A DNA stretch of 64,000 bases from Litsea cubeba (GCA_012931725.1 CM022944.1:74226551-74290550); one strand, 5' to 3'. Counted from the stretch's first letter, positions 44,695 through 54,613 are shown. Notes: a model not told the origin generated them from the letters alone. Made by a program: numbers and translations.

Positions 44695-46305
44695 TTCTTG
44701 GGTAAACTATTTTGAATATCATCGGTGATTTGCTATAAAATCATGTGTCTTCCCATGTTCGAAAGGGTTGATCGTATGATTTTATACAAATCACCTTGAT
44801 GCATATTTGAACGGTTTACCAGAGATATTCGTATGTTTTCTCCGATTTGATTTGAAAAGAGATTGAGTATGTTCGTTACATTCGGGATTTCTTCGATAAG
44901 ACTATTGTTTTGACAACACTAGTATTTGAAAATAAAAACCTCGAGGCAAGACGGGGCCAGAGCTATGCGGTGCGAGCCCATGAGCCAAAGAGGCTATGAT
45001 TCCGAAAACAAAACCCCGAGGCAAGACGGGGCCAGAGCTATGTGGTGCGAGCCCCTGAGCCAAAGGGATCAGTATTATGTTAGATTTGTATCAGTTTGAG
45101 TTTTGAAAACTAAAGGCACCACTAGGCTTAGGTCACCTTGTCGGGCTGATCACCCGGCTTGGGATCTTTACTCTGTCCGCCAGCTGCAGCTTGGATTCTG
45201 TCTGTACCGACCATGGCAACGGTAATTATCTGCCGGTCCCATTTGTATGGCTACGGTTCTGATACTTTGATCTGCCGGTCCCATTTGTATGGCTACGGTT
45301 CCGATCCCATTTTTAGTACCACGTTCAGTGGCTACGCTCTGTTTGCTCTTATTACTTCGGTGATATGAGGATTTAGCTATTTGTGGTCGCCTAGGTTTTA
45401 TCTGCACAGTACTTTAGTTTACGATTCTTGTGGGTTATGCTTTTTATGCTTTGATTTGGTTCTTGTTTACTATATCGACCATTTATCATATTGTCGCTAT
45501 TATTCAGGATTTGAAATGTATTTCCGACTATTAAATGTTTTATTAGACTGTTATCTTTTCGAGATATTTATGTTCCAGCGACTGTTCCTTTAGTTGTTGT
45601 TATATTTATGTTCGGTCTTTCGATTGTTTTAGCATGCTTTATTGTCATTATTGTTTAGACTATTTATCCGGTTTTACGATGATTTCATCAGGTTTTATGT
45701 ATGTTCCTTTTGTTCATATTATTTGTTTATTTGCTTGCCAGACCGTCGTGTCTGACCCTTATTTGTTTGGTGCCAGATTCCGCTCTTTCTGGTTTTTAGG
45801 TGTTTGATCAGAGGAGGCGGTGGGACCGCCGGTCTGACGTGAGAGGCTGGCCATTGATATCATCTAGATGTCAAGTTTGGCACCGGAGTTCGTATCAAAC
45901 CTTTGAGGGTAGTATTTCTGTTTAGTTGGTTATATTTTTGTATGGCTATGTCAGCCTTTTTCTTTGGGTTTGTAATTAAGACATCTGTTAATTGTAACTT
46001 GAATATGTGGGAAATAATAATTTGTTACTACCAGCTCAGTGTGTTGTGATTTATGATTTATGCCAGTCTGTTTATGATGGCTTTATGGAATTGGTTGCGT
46101 GCGACACGGAACCCGATGGCCACGGATTTCGGGTCGTAACACCATGTGTAGCTTCCGCGAAAAATATACTCTGATTGTGTTGGCATGTGATTATCCTCAT
46201 TCACGCGGATCTTGGGAACTATAACAAAAAGTTTCAAATTATTCCAAAATTTCGCGCTCCGAGATCGGTTCGCTGCAGGTCCCGGTTTCGGGGCGTGACA
46301 CTTTC

Positions 46306-46995
46306 CATCTCATTTCTTGGACACTGAGCCTTGCAAAACTTATCACCTTTGATCATAGGTGTATTTTGAGCTTTACATTCTTCCATACGAAATCTTTTCA
46401 AAATAGTTTTGATATAGGCTTCTTGTGATAACCCAAGTAATCCTCGAGATCTATCACGATAAATCTCAATTCCTATTACGAACGTTGCTTCACCCATATC
46501 TTTCATATCAAAATTGTTCATTAGATATTCCTTGGTTTCACGAATCATACCAAGGTCATTGCTAGCCAGTAAAACGTCATCAACATACAACACCAAGATA
46601 ATAAACTTGCTCCCACTAATCTTGAGATAGATGCAATGATCAACCACATTTTCGGTGAATCCGAATGCTGTAATAACACAGTTGAATTTAAGGTACCATT
46701 GTCGGGAAGCTTATTTAAGGCCATAAATCGACTTCTTTAATTTACAGACTAATTTCTTTTCACTCCGTTTTACAAATCCTTCTGGTTGTACCATGTACAC
46801 CTCTTCTTCTAGATTCCCATTTAAAAATGCTGTTTTGACATCCATTTGATGTAACTCAAGATTAAAGTGAGCTACTAGAGCCATAATTATCCTGAATGAA
46901 TCCTTTTGTAGACACCGGAGAGTAAGTTTCATTGTAATCAATCCCTTCTCTCTGAGTAAAACCTTTGGCCACGAGTCTGGCTTTGAAACGTTCAA
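46306..46995 (-). pseudogene. Copia-D reverse transcriptase
   Basis: Minus-strand RT segments: VDVKTAFLNGNLEEEVYMVQ-like region near 46820, LVCKLKKSIYGLK near 46740, the catalytic LYVDDVLLASNDLG near 46580, MKDMGEATFVIGIEIYRDRS and GLSQEAYIKTILKRF, ending QCPRNEMES where S2 is inserted. A stop near 46709 and a frameshift near 46900 break the frame. The region continues with integrase upstream and RNase H downstream beyond the guests. Confidence 0.92.
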
Positions 46996-48780
46996 CCTTT
47001 CCCTTTGAATCCCTTTTGGTCTTAAAGACCCACTTACAACCTACGGTCTTGGAATTCTTAGGTAGTTCAACGATGTCCCAAACATCATTAGTGGCCATTG
47101 ACTCTAGCTCATCTTTCATTGCATCTAACCATTTATCAGAATTCTGACATTCTATAGCTTCTTTAAATGTCCTAGGATCATCTTTTATCCCAATATCGGC
47201 CTCTTCTAAGTAAACAACATAATCATTCGAGATAGCAGGTCTTCTCGTACGAGTTGACCTCCTTAAAATTTCAGGATCTGGATCATTATTCTGTTCTGGA
47301 AGTGGTTCAATAATGGGTAATTGGGTTTCCTGTGGTTCTTGTTCATTTTGTGGTTGTTGTTCCTCTTGATTTTCGTTGATCACGATACCAAGTGGGACAT
47401 CAAACTCACTCCTTTTATTAGGTAGATCAATATCTACCCTAATTTCTTTGTAGGTTATATTTCTATTTTGACCACTCCCACTATTCAAATGATCCTCTAA
47501 AAATTTGGCATTTCCCGATTCAACGATCCTAGTTGTATGGTTAGGACAGTGAAATCTATACCCTTTGGATCTATCTGGATATCCAATAAAATATCCACTA
47601 ATTGTTTTAGGGTCCAATTTTCGTTCATGTGGGTTGAAGACTCTTACTTCAGATGGACATCCCCATACGCGAAAATGATTTAAACTGGGTTTCCTATTAG
47701 TCCATAACTCAAAAGGAGTTTTTGGAACCGCCTTTGTAGGAACCCGGTTTAAGATGTACATTGTCATCTTTAATGCTTCACCCACATGGACTCAGGTAAA
47801 TAAGTATTACTGACCATACTCCTGACCATTTCAGTAAGTGTCCTATTTTTTCTTTCAGCTATACCATTCTGCTGAGGTGTACCAGGCATTGTGTATTGGG
47901 CAACAACACCTTCCTCTTGAAGAAATCTAGCAAATGGGCCCAAGTTACGACCCGATTCGGTGTATCTGCCGTAATACTCACCACCTCTATCTGATCTCAC
48001 GACCTTGATTTTTCTATCTAATTGCTTTTCTACCTCTGCCTTAAATATATTGAAGGCATTTAAAGCATCGGATTTCTCTTTGATTAAATAGACATAACCA
48101 AATCGTGAGAAATCATCGATAAAAGTAATAAAGTATTCCTCACCTGTAAAATAGGATATGTGGAATTTTCCACATATATCTGTATGGATTATTTCTAATT
48201 GACCCGAACTTCTTGTGGCTCCTTTCTTACTTGTATTGGTTTGCTTTCCTTTAATGCAATCAACACAAACTGTAAAGTCGGTGAAATTCAGATTAGGTAA
48301 CAATCCGTCTTTCACCAATCTTGCCATTCTTTCTTTTGAAATATGGCCTAACCTTTTATGCCACAACATAGATGAGTTTTCATTAATGGCCATTCTTTTA
48401 AGTCCTATGTTCATGCCACAATTAATGTGTTGTGTGTGAAGAGATTGTTCATACACAGAATTTAACTTTAATTTATACAATCCATCACATAAAAAACCAT
48501 TTCCAACAATTTTATTATTTCTAAGAACGTTCATACATCCATCACCAAAACCAAATTTCGAAACCATCATAATCAAGTTTTGAAATAGAAATAAGATTTC
48601 TAGAAATATCCGGGACGAGGAAAGTATTATGGAGATCCAAAATGAATCCGGTGTCCAACACCAGCCTGTATGTGCCTATAGCTTCAACTCTTGACTCCTT
48701 TCGGTTCCCCATGGTGATGGTCCTTTCCCCATCATTTGGACTCCGGCTTGAAAGGAATCCCTGCATACAACCAGAAACAT
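46862..48780 (-). pseudogene. Copia-D protease, integrase and RT start
   Basis: The minus strand shows a protease region (WWIDSGATIHV near 48790, then FLVPDISRNLISISKL near 48600) and GAG-pre-integrase LWHKRLGHISKERM (near 48350) with CVDCIKGK. The integrase core follows: HTDICGKF, FIDDFSRFGYVYL, RSDRGGEYYGR and PQQNGIAERKNRTLTEM. A frameshift near 47780 separates this from the C-terminal part (FELWTNRKPSLNHFRVWGCP, SGYFIGYPDRSKGYRF). RT begins at CKWVFKTKRDSKGKVERFKA near 47030. The reading frames at 48542-48879 overlap and are offset, so at least two frameshifts are present. Confidence 0.9.
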
Positions 48781-48879
48781 GAATGGTTGCACCAGAGTCA
48801 ATCCACCAAGTATTAGATGGAACATCTGTAAAATTGGTTTCAAAACAAACAAGAGTTTGACTTTTACCTTTACTTTCAA

Positions 48880-49800
48880 ACCAATTCTTTCGTTTCAGGC
48901 AATCCTTTTTGAAATGACCTTTCTTTCCACAAAAAAAACCATTTCTTCATTATCCCTTTGTCTTTCTTTTCTGGTTTTGTGGCTTGAGCATTTTCTGGTT
49001 TTGTGGCTTGAGCATTTGCACCTTTCTTGCCTTTACCCTTGCTCTTGAACTTAGATCGAGAGACAAAATTAACCATGATTTGTCCCTCTGGCTTCAACCT
49101 TCTTTCTTCAACCTTCTTTCTTCTTGATTGGCTCTAGCGATTAATTCATTTATGTCCCATGTCGTTGGGCTTTGGTTACAAGCTGCCTTAAAAGCTCCAA
49201 AAGCGGGAGGAAGAGAATTGAAAATGAATTGGACTATATATTGATCAGATACATTCATGTCCACCTCTTTCAATTTCGACGCTATGCGCGCCAATGCAAG
49301 GATGTGTTCTCTTACTCCTAGAGTTCCATCGTATTTCATACTGGAAAGGCGGCTTATCAATGAAGCACCTACTACCTTATCAGTTATCGTAAATTGCTTT
49401 TTCATCGTATCTAAGAGGTCCTTGGCTTTATCTTTTATTCCTATGGACCCTCGAATAGTACGTGAAATAGAATTTAAGATGATCTTTACTCCCACTTTGT
49501 TTGCCTTTATCCATTTTTCATAAATTGTCCTTTCTTCGGCAGTAGAGTTTTCATTCGGCAGTAGAGTTTTCAGTGGGATTTTCAGGCATGGGTTCGTCAA
49601 AGGCAATTTCTAAGTCCAAGAACGTTATAGCAATCATTAAAGCATCCAACCATTCAACGAAATTGGAACCATCCAAAGTGGGTATGGTCCCTAAAGTGGA
49701 AAGTGCGGCTAATGATCTGGTTACTGAAAATAAAACAATAAATATTCATATGTTAAGATTCTGTAATTGGAACAAAGCAATGGATACATTAATGTAAATC
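48880..49800 (-). pseudogene. Copia-D gag
   Basis: The minus-strand gag includes FVEWLDALMIAITFLDLEIA (near 49640), ERTIYEKWIKANK, ISRLSSMKYDGTLGVREHIL and FNSLPPAFGAFKAACNQSP. A zinc-knuckle region is readable only after a frameshift in an eight-base homopolymer near 48940 (GHFKKDC). Two exact tandem duplications interrupt or extend it: 19 bp at 49535-49572, which shifts the frame, and about 24 bp at 48961-49010, which keeps the frame and duplicates ENAQATKP. Confidence 0.88.
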
Positions 49801-51345
49801 TACCTTTGGGTGGATAAACAACATGTGAATTATTGCTTTCCATAATTAATTTGTCCATGTTAACAAATGTGATGTAAATTAAGAAGATCATACCTTTGGG
49901 TGTAAATCATTCAAAAACTTATATCAGATTCATAAACATGTCAAATTCCGATTTCTAACTGTTCGGGTGATCTCACCTTTGGGTGAACCTCCATTAATGA
50001 AATCGCAATCTTAAGTGATATCATAATCACTCAAATAAGAGGTGATTCATTAAACTCAATTCAAGAAATTATTTATTTTCATAATTAGTGTCGCTTTGGC
50101 GGCTAACGAGTTAATCAAAAAATAATTTCCAATTGATATATATGATAACACTTAATTTATCATTTGATTGTCAAATGACCAACTGATTTGGAGAAGTCCT
50201 TAATCACACCAAATTAGTGTCATAAAAAAAATTTATTTGACATTCAAAGATTGCCCATTATGATCTAATAGTTTAGTTTATAATGGCCAAAATGTCCTTA
50301 ATATGGCAAAAAAAAAAAAAAAAAAAAAAAAACCAAACTTAATCAATGGATCTACAAACTATTATTGCTAAAGAAATAACAATTACATAATAAACAATTA
50401 TAATATCAAACTTGATGCGGAAAAAATATTTTAAGAATCTAATTTACATGTTCAATAAATGTACCAAAATATTAGAGAAGTCTAATAATGGATCCAAAGT
50501 ATTTAGATTAAAGATCCAATCAATACGAATCCATAGGAGAAAAAACAACGCAATTCTGAGTTCATATGAGTCCAATATGATCAAAATATGTTCTGGACCA
50601 TCCATTTATGGCCAACATGATCAACTTAGATCTTGATCTGTGATATACAGAAATTACTAAAATGCCGATGAAAAACTTCAACGGTTCTGATCTGATAAAT
50701 TAAAAAGTGTGAAAGATTAATTTGACATTTACTTGATCAATTTATACCCCCTTGATTTGATCAGATCAGGGACCTATATATATTACCGGTATTTAATTTA
50801 CACTTAGATATATCTTTTACATCTTTACATGGACTATAGATATATCCAGAATGATCAAGGCAACAGGTCTCACTGAAGCTTCAGTCAGTACCAGTATGTA
50901 TAGAAATCTGGATCATTTTCAAAGCCATGGGTCAGATATGGGCTACCGAGTTGGGTAGTTGCTGGTCGGGTCAGCCCGACCTTTCTAGCCCGGCCCACCT
51001 TTACATGCTAACGAGTTAAGTAGGTTCAGGTCGGGTCGGCTCGACCTTTCCGGCCCGACCCACTAGCCCAGTGCAGGGATTTGGGCAGCATACTGTATAG
51101 CGAGCTGGACAGTTTCTGTCCGGCTGCGCTGTACAGTTCCTATCCATCCTCTCTGGGCATTACCCGTGTGGCGGCTCTAACATAATGAAGTAATTTATTA
51201 TTATTCAATTTAATAAAAATAATAAATCACTAAAATCTCATTAATTTGGGTATTTGGGTTTAATTTCTGGATAAACCAGAAAGCCCCAAAAAATATATAT
51301 ATATACATAAAAAAGTAAACGATTATTTGCTATACCAACAACCTT
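49801..51345 (-). other. Copia-D leader
   Basis: This is an untranslated region of about 1.5 kb between gag and the primer-binding site. It holds three copies of ACCTTTGGGTG (near 49802, 49891 and 49976), a run of about 25 A residues at about 50307-50331, and GC-rich inverted repeats such as GGTCGGGTCAGCCCGACC near 50965. No gene is supported. Confidence 0.75.
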
Positions 51346-51358
51346 GGCTCTGATACCA
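51346..51358 (-). promoter_or_regulatory. Copia-D primer-binding site (tRNA-iMet)
   Basis: TGGTATCAGAGCC on the minus strand lies two bases inside the 5' LTR boundary at 51361. Confidence 0.95.
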
Positions 51359-51360
51359 AA

Positions 51361-51756
51361 TGTTAGAATTTTTCTATGATGCCAAGAACACATTGGATAA
51401 AAATAAATAATACTAAACACTTAATGTAAATAAGATTATACCTGATTCCATGACTGGGGCTAAACTGAGGAGGGATTTACAACTTCCTTGAACCTTTTTC
51501 TTATCTCTCTAGCAAATTGATGGAAGCCAAGAAATTAACCGTAGGCAAGGAAGTAACCCAAGAGATTCTTTTATAGAGAGAGCATCCTCCCATCAAGTTA
51601 AGTAATCTAAAATCTCTCCAATCATATCTCCCTAATTAAGCATCTTATAAGGCAAGATTTTAAATCCTTTGACCATGGGGAAAATATCCTTTATTGGATG
51701 TTTTAGAAGGAAGTGAGCCCATGTGGTCAGGTGGGCCACACTCCCTTATTCCAACA
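51361..51756 (-). repeat. Copia-D 5' LTR (396 bp)
   Basis: This is the partner of 31336-31731, and the following CTGTG completes the TSD. Confidence 0.95.
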
Positions 51757-51905
51757 CTGTGCACTCATTGCATAAATGCATAATATTTTTCATGTGCTCC
51801 ACTTCTTTCATAATTTATTGTCCGTCTCTCGATTTACTAAGGATAATAACTGTCACTTCATTTTTACTTCTTCTGGCTTCTGTGTGAAAAAAAACAGAAT
51901 GGGTC
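51757..51905 (+). pseudogene. Copia protease-region fragment inside MULE-R
   Basis: The plus strand encodes MHNIFHVLHFFHNLLSVSRF and TKDNNCHFIFTSSGF. This is the segment between protease and GAG-pre-integrase in copia (normally NVLHVP..NLLSVS.F). In an intact copia it precedes the WHHRLG segment now found at 31225, so the two pieces are in swapped order around Copia-D. Confidence 0.55.
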
Positions 51906-52611
51906 CTCTTCCGCGGAGTGACCAATATTGGTCGGAATCAGAGCGGATTCCGACGAGGTGCGGCTAGAAGAGGAGCTCATCTCCGGCGTCTTTTTGTACG
52001 GTTCTGGTGAGAAGAAGGTACTTTTACCACGATGGCAACGACAACGATCGATGGTATCATCGTCGCCGTTACGGCGTATGTGGAATTAGGGATGAGGTAG
52101 TGGAGGAGATGTTCAAGGTTTTTGGCGGAGGAGGACGAGGAGTTTTTTATTTGAAATGGAATGGAGAATGGTTGTGTTGTCTGTCCTTTTTGACAAAGGG
52201 AAATGTGAGAAATGGAAGGAAAACGAATGGTATTGTTGTCTGCCCTTTTTGACAGAGGGAAATGTGGCCTCCGTGGAGCGCATCAACCTCCTGAAACTCG
52301 CTCCTGGTGGGCATCTTGGGCGATATTTTGGGGGAGATGGGTCTTGCAGCAGAGGTCGATGGGGGAGATGGGTCTTGTAAGCAAAGGTCGAAGAGATGGG
52401 TTTTGGGTTTTTCAGAGTGGGAAGAGGTGGGCGGGTAGTGATGATGGTTTCTTTTTTTTTTTTATCTGCTCTGTAGTGGAGATGGAAGATGGGAATGGGG
52501 TGCTGTCGACAAAGGTGGTGAACAGCGGGATTGAGATGGATAAATGGATGAAAGGGGAATTCCGTGGAGGACTGACATCTCCCCGGTGATCGTTCTTTGG
52601 CATTATTTAAC
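51906..52611. other. GC-richer interior of MULE-R, unrecognised
   Basis: No protein family is recognised. The segment has purine-rich tandem duplications: a block with TTGTCTG.CC and TTTTTGACA.AGGGAAATGTG occurs twice (about 52172-52207 and 52231-52266), and GGGGGAGATGGGTCTTG occurs at 52330 and 52362. Open frames on both strands of up to 183 codons follow from this composition. It may be captured host sequence, but nothing proves it. Confidence 0.45.
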
Positions 52612-53350
52612 TTTTTTGTAAGATTTATCTCAGTTTTTATCAAATTTATTTGAGTTGTTGTCAAAATTATCTGAGTTTTTGTGAAATTTATTTACGTTTT
52701 TGTCAAGTTTATCTGAGTTTTAACAAATTTATACGAGTTTCTGTCAAATTTATCTAAATTTTTGTGAAATTTATCTGAATTTTCATCAAATTTATCTGAA
52801 TTCTGGACAAATCTATCGGAGCTTTTGTAAAGTTTATCTAAGTTTTTGACAAATTTATCTGAGTTTTTACAAAATTTATCTGAATTTTCGTCAAATTTAT
52901 CTGAATTTTGGAACAAAATTATCTAAGTTCTGAATAAATCTATCTGAGTTTTTTGGCAAGTCGTTTTGAATTTTTGAAAAATTTAGCCTAGTTTCTAACA
53001 AATTTATCTCCATTTTGAAAATCTTAATTGACTTTTTAAACGAATATTTCTGTAATTTTGGCTTTTTTAAAATTTATTTACATTTTTATTTACATCTTTT
53101 GAAATTTATTCGCGTGTATTGAAATTTATTTGCATTTTTTAAATTTTATTTGGATATTTTGAGATTTATTTAAGTTTTTTGAAATTTATTTACATTTTTT
53201 TAAATTGATTTGGATCTTTTGAAATTTATTTGTGTCGTTTTCAATTTCTATGCGTTTTTTTAGATGTATTGCATTTTTTTTTGAAATTATTGCTTTTTTT
53301 GAAATTTATTTACGTTATTTTGAAATTTATTTGTATATTTTTAGAATTTA
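52612..53350. repeat. AT-rich tandem repeats of MULE-R
   Basis: There are two adjacent degenerate arrays: AAATTTATCTGAGTTTTTGTC-like units of about 20-22 bp (52612-53035) and GAAATTTATTTGCGTTTTTT-like units (53072-53350). The same two arrays occur in MULE-L, where element A separates them. The first array is fortuitously open on the minus strand, giving a heptad NSDKF.. repeat (52692-52916). Confidence 0.85.
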
Positions 53351-53576
53351 TTTGAAAATCTCATTAATGAGATTCCATTAATCGTGGGCAATTAAATGTT
53401 AGTTGGCCATTATTAATGGGATATCCCACCAATCATGGGTTATGACTTAAAAAGAAAGGGTAAACTAGACATTTTAGGTATGAGAAAGTGTGGGAGGGAC
53501 CTTTGGCTCTATGATTTTTTTTTGTGGATCTAAGGCCATAAAGTGAAATGTTTAGGGACCTATCGCCGAATGCCCC

Positions 53577-54613
53577 TATCTTGTTTGGTGATTTGAATTG
53601 TTTTGATGAAGAAATGGAGATGAATGGTTTAGTTGTGATAAGAATGGATTGAAATGTTGGAATGACCCTTGGAGAGCATGTAGGCTCAGGGAATTGCAGG
53701 GTACTGTATAGCAAAGAAAAGAATAGAAGAAGGGAAGAAAAATTTACAAACCTGACTTGTTGTGCGACTGCCCACATAGGGGGGCGGTCAGTAGGTCGGC
53801 AGTGACTGACAGGTGACCGAACAGCAACGTGAATTTACTCTCAGGGTGAGGTCGGTCAGCAAGCAGTCAGCTGGTCGGCTAGCCGACCAGTGATTGAGTG
53901 CTGACCAACAGGTAACCGCCCGTTTAGAAAAACATGGGATTTTTCAGGGTCTTGAGGAGAATGAAAACTAGTATATGTTTGAGGGCTTCTAGCTTGATAT
54001 TGTGCACTTGAAAACTTGAATGTTGTTTAGCTTCGGGGGTGCCAATTAGTTTTAATTTCAACATTTGGGTTTCAATTACACAAGAATCAAATGAAGGGTC
54101 TTAGCATATACTTGAGAAGCTTGTTTTGAACTTCAGTTTTGACACGATGAACATCATTTTGCACCTGTTTTGATTCGCAAATATCAGCTCTGTTTTGGAT
54201 TGTTTCAAGAACCAAAAAACGGTTTTTCAATGTTTTCTGTGGAAGGAAAAACCCAGAATATGCTAAGGGCTTTTAACTTGATATTGTGCACTTGGAAATC
54301 TGAAATGTTGTCTACCTTCAAGGGCACCAATCCGCTGCTTTTAATTCCAACATTTGAGTTTTAATTACACAAGAGTCAAATGAAAGGCCTTAACATATAC
54401 TTGATGAGCTCATTTTGAAATTTCGATTGACACGAAGAATATCATTTTACACCAGTTTTGATTTATAAGTATCAGTTTTGTTTCGAATATCGTTTTGCAC
54501 TTGTTTTGACATATAAGTATCAGTTTTGTTTCGAATGGTTTTAAGAACAAAAAAGGGGACTACTTTTGTGCTTTTACATGTTAATAGCTTATGCTATCTT
54601 GTCTTGTCTTGCT
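53577..54613 (+). repeat. LTR-E, right part, truncated
   Basis: It continues LTR-E after MULE-R; the first nine bases are the second TSD copy. The segment 53590-53760 matches 24630-24464 of A in reverse, and 53780-54570 matches 12110-11600, so it spans the site that Gypsy-B occupies in A. It includes the palindrome GGTCGGCTAGCCGACC at 53874-53889 and a partial internal duplication (about 53950-54170 and 54240-54450 share the sequence around CTTGATATTGTGCACTTG). Homology ends near 54613. Confidence 0.82.

Larger units (their letters stand above)
42529..46300 (+). repeat. S2: solo chromovirus LTR, 3.8 kb
   Basis: A single plus-orientation LTR begins TGTAAGATCCCGACCCC and ends GTTTCGGGGCGTGACA. 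It is flanked by a perfect TSD CTTTC (42524-42528 and 46301-46305) inside Copia-D RT. It contains a promoter-proximal block (42830-42975) and a TATA-like TATAAG (43019-43024) followed by a CT-rich leader. It also contains the palindrome array (43912-43972) with TGGGCC-rich sequence downstream (43985-44360), a duplicated 71-bp block (44936-45064), and a 42-bp repeat (45228-45300). It is a close relative of LTR-G. The ORFs inside (for example 43764-44168) are chance frames over the GC-rich array. Confidence 0.95.
31336..51756 (-). mobile_element. Copia-D: Ty1/copia element with two nested guests
   Basis: Complete LTR boundaries (396 bp each) are flanked by a perfect TSD CTGTG (31331-31335 and 51757-51761). 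On the minus strand the order is 5' LTR (51756-51361), primer-binding site, a 1.5-kb leader, gag, protease, integrase, RT, RNase H, polypurine tract and 3' LTR (31731-31336). Copia-C (32802-42462) and solo LTR S2 (42529-46300) are both inserted in the RT/RNase H region. Net length is about 7 kb. Frameshifts in gag and elsewhere disable it. Confidence 0.95.
30872..53576. mobile_element. MULE-R: Mutator-like element with 9-bp TSD and nested Copia-D
   Basis: It is flanked by a perfect 9-bp duplication TATCTTGTT (30863-30871 and 53577-53585). Termini: GGCAAAATTAGCGAAAGGTC on the left and, on the minus strand from 53576, GGGGCATTCGGCGATAGGTC. These are short imperfect inverted ends sharing the GCGA.AGGTCCCTA stretch. 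Without Copia-D it is about 2.3 kb. It holds copia-derived fragments, a GC-richer segment with tandem duplications (51900-52600) and AT-rich tandem repeats (52612-53350). No transposase is visible. It is related to MULE-L, most clearly over the right 500 bp. Confidence 0.85.
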
